Source: Planctomycetota bacterium (GTDB lineage: Bacteria > Planctomycetota > Phycisphaerae > UBA1845 > CAIVHJ01). Taken from it: a stretch of DNA of 9,078 bases. The notes under the pieces were generated by a model. That model saw nothing but the letters and a program-made list of their open reading frames with translations, was not told the DNA's origin and ran no database searches. Position 1 is the first letter of the stretch. Every line of letters begins with the position of its first letter. Location of the stretch: positions 1-9,078 of the forward strand of contig JACZTW010000151.1 of assembly GCA_022573485.1 (NCBI GenBank), read 5' to 3'. This document shows, piece by piece, positions 8,901 to 9,078 of this stretch. A program made the position numbers and the translations under genes.

Positions 8901-8948
8901 ATATTTGTCAAGGGAGGACAACATGAGCTTGCAGCAGTGGCTCGATAA
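5937..8948 (+). CDS. XRE HTH - NACHT NTPase - HEAT repeats - MNT nucleotidyltransferase fusion protein
   Basis: The 1003-residue protein is a STAND-type NTPase with an unusual set of attached domains. Residues 1-62 form an XRE-like HTH (KLRTLMEERSLTQAELGTRA...PTIGRLL). The NACHT module has Walker A GPPGSGKTT (151-159), Walker B LLFLLDGLDEVPD-type text (LFLLDGLDEVPD, 235-246), a sensor-like VITSRE (270-275), the GNPMILTILCLLHEAG helix (345-360) and FSHRAFQEYFAARAI (476-490), which is typical of NACHT winged-helix ends. Helical HEAT-like repeats cover about 600-850 (for example VRGSIAWAL, VRETCAVAL, VRIACLWAL, VRVAAQILA). The C-terminus (about 895-993) is an MNT-type nucleotidyltransferase with FGSAA (917-921), the catalytic pair D930/D932 in SDLDL, and a family-like tail NPFALNVWNGEKIFVKG. 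It overlaps a HEPN-like gene by 26 nt. STAND proteins of bacteria often sense phage and trigger effectors; MNT proteins can silence HEPN toxins by adenylylation. I infer that one chain joins repressor, sensor switch and antitoxin. No membrane segment is seen. Domain calls are firm for NACHT and MNT, good for HTH, and moderate for HEAT limits. Confidence 0.92.
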   Translation: MRLDGQKLRTLMEERSLTQAELGTRASLARPTIGRLLQNASTQIHANTERKLSQALGLPIGSLDADNLSTQYLSAVARAHEALDLTGLGLIQDREPIPMDLAYAPLSVRRRLMGGNCEPRAHDRSIQMRAEQTAMPLSRALELSKSIFLLGPPGSGKTTSLRHIARAYAQGRQEELLYPKSQLVPVVVRLASLAEHLQIDKRADLFAVAISELELHDSEPTVAWLHACASSGNVLFLLDGLDEVPDPDQQALVLECLRPILRKYKEACAVITSREVGFDFPNLRPHFDVYLVEPLTRSVIEKFIGTWQASRHHHPPSRKCKSCEQDGNRLQHAIFENSQISALAGNPMILTILCLLHEAGAALPQRRCELYEKISETFLFCWEEKKRKAGAAASDRALTLENREVLWALESLALHMQENDITLFPRFLLLQYFNTFLRDELGLEADDARLAADTLTWSLQARSGLLRELGPERYGFSHRAFQEYFAARAILAHPDPLDRLRPYLYHPGWHEVVRLVAAQLDRRRAPQLIRMLLDDPDPTGRFLNRGLLLALECLADGAPIHEKELLDELHIRTIDLGKTKWLGLPLSAIGSLLELETTRLRAFASETLDQLLEVARQYSEPEQADLLEFAVNSTASANPPSDAAIGSRTIGALVQCLHEDESADERGSAAALLGAHAASGTKVREELIRALTKEMEPDVRGSIAWALRSVAHRRDVKEALFAGFKSDHDQSVRETCAVALATAARHDRVIQGEFVSVLSSRNNGSCKAGAARGLQLCVEDDEELQQLLWSRLEDAKEEELVRIACLWALEEVLASRSHGLNGVAALITQPENTLLVRVAAQILARLARAGKAEWTRLPIEKIEQVLISIEDPCPHEFDALCSLIDGRERRKFVLAREKRIENALSEFDARLEVVFIFGSAAKLEQDRESDLDLMVIGDVSLRDLTPALKRLELELGRQMNAVIYSKEEWSSRLKERNPFALNVWNGEKIFVKGGQHELAAVAR
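8911..8917 (+). promoter_or_regulatory. Strong ribosome-binding site inside the MNT-encoding end
   Basis: AGGGAGG lies 5 nt before the ATG at 8923 and within the coding sequence of the NACHT-MNT gene. It fixes the start of the overlapping HEPN-like gene and points to coupled translation from one transcript. Confidence 0.8.
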
Positions 8949-9078
8949 TTATTGGATTACCAAGTCGACTCCGTCGCGTGAAGACATCGCGGGCCTGATC
9001 CAAATTGCGGAACGCAACCTTGCCGATGCCTCTCTGGACGGGCTGAGCCCAGACGGTCGCTTCAGTTTGGCGTATGAT
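8923..9078 (+). CDS. HEPN-domain protein, N-terminal part (runs off the window)
   Basis: Fifty-two codons are visible with no stop, starting MSLQQWLDNYWITK and continuing through SREDIAGLIQIAERNLADAS to LSPDGRFSLAYD at the window edge. This pattern (a W-containing start, an [E/D]-rich helix with LADA, then LSPD.RF..AY) is how small HEPN proteins found next to MNT nucleotidyltransferases begin; I recognise it from general knowledge without a search. HEPN proteins of such pairs are usually RNases or related toxins kept silent by their MNT partner. The catalytic RxxxxH-type motif would lie beyond the window, so activity cannot be judged. The gene begins 26 nt before the end of the NACHT-MNT gene in a different frame, behind a strong ribosome-binding site. 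The tight overlap strongly suggests that the two products act together. Confidence 0.8.
   Translation, partial: MSLQQWLDNYWITKSTPSREDIAGLIQIAERNLADASLDGLSPDGRFSLAYD

Overview
The window looks like part of a chromosome of a planctomycete-type bacterium. The best evidence is a pair of membrane proteins ending in the zinc ribbon CxxCGYDLRAS....CPECG, a C-terminal signature that recurs in hypothetical proteins of Planctomycetota. GC-rich REP-like palindromes and CGCAGAG-type intergenic repeats fit the same picture. The phylum is inferred from these signatures; there is no rRNA or other marker gene in the window.

Layout. Positions 1-315 hold no gene I can support, only a small hairpin and a possible relic of a gene start. 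Two paralogous plus-strand genes follow (316-867 and 908-1951). Each encodes a [membrane segment - extracytoplasmic loop - membrane segment - zinc ribbon] unit, once in the first and twice in tandem in the second. Each gene is followed by an identical 26-nt repeat built on an 18-bp perfect palindrome. Converging on them from the minus strand are a polytopic GT-C-like membrane protein (2058-3491, TTG start) and, upstream of it, a complete GspE/PilB-type secretion/pilus ATPase (3784-5454). Between these two lies a repeat-rich spacer: a 26-nt inverted repeat (24/26) made of 9-bp CGCAGAGAx units, enclosing a 40-nt all-purine run.

The accessory part begins after a 416-nt spacer that turns clearly AT-rich near 5780. 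A 1003-residue plus-strand protein (5937-8948) has four parts in order: an XRE-type helix-turn-helix, a NACHT-type STAND NTPase with intact Walker A and B, a HEAT-like helical-repeat region, and a C-terminal MNT-type minimal nucleotidyltransferase. A second gene starts inside its last 26 bases (8923) behind a strong ribosome-binding site and runs off the window; its 52 visible residues look like the N-terminus of a small HEPN protein. HTH-MNT plus HEPN is the arrangement of an MNT/HEPN toxin-antitoxin pair. Here a NACHT-HEAT sensor/switch appears to be built into the antitoxin chain. My reading, which is inference, is an NLR-like anti-phage or stress-sensing system in which the NACHT state controls the MNT/HEPN pair, with the XRE domain repressing its own promoter at a dyad that straddles a perfect TTGACA box.
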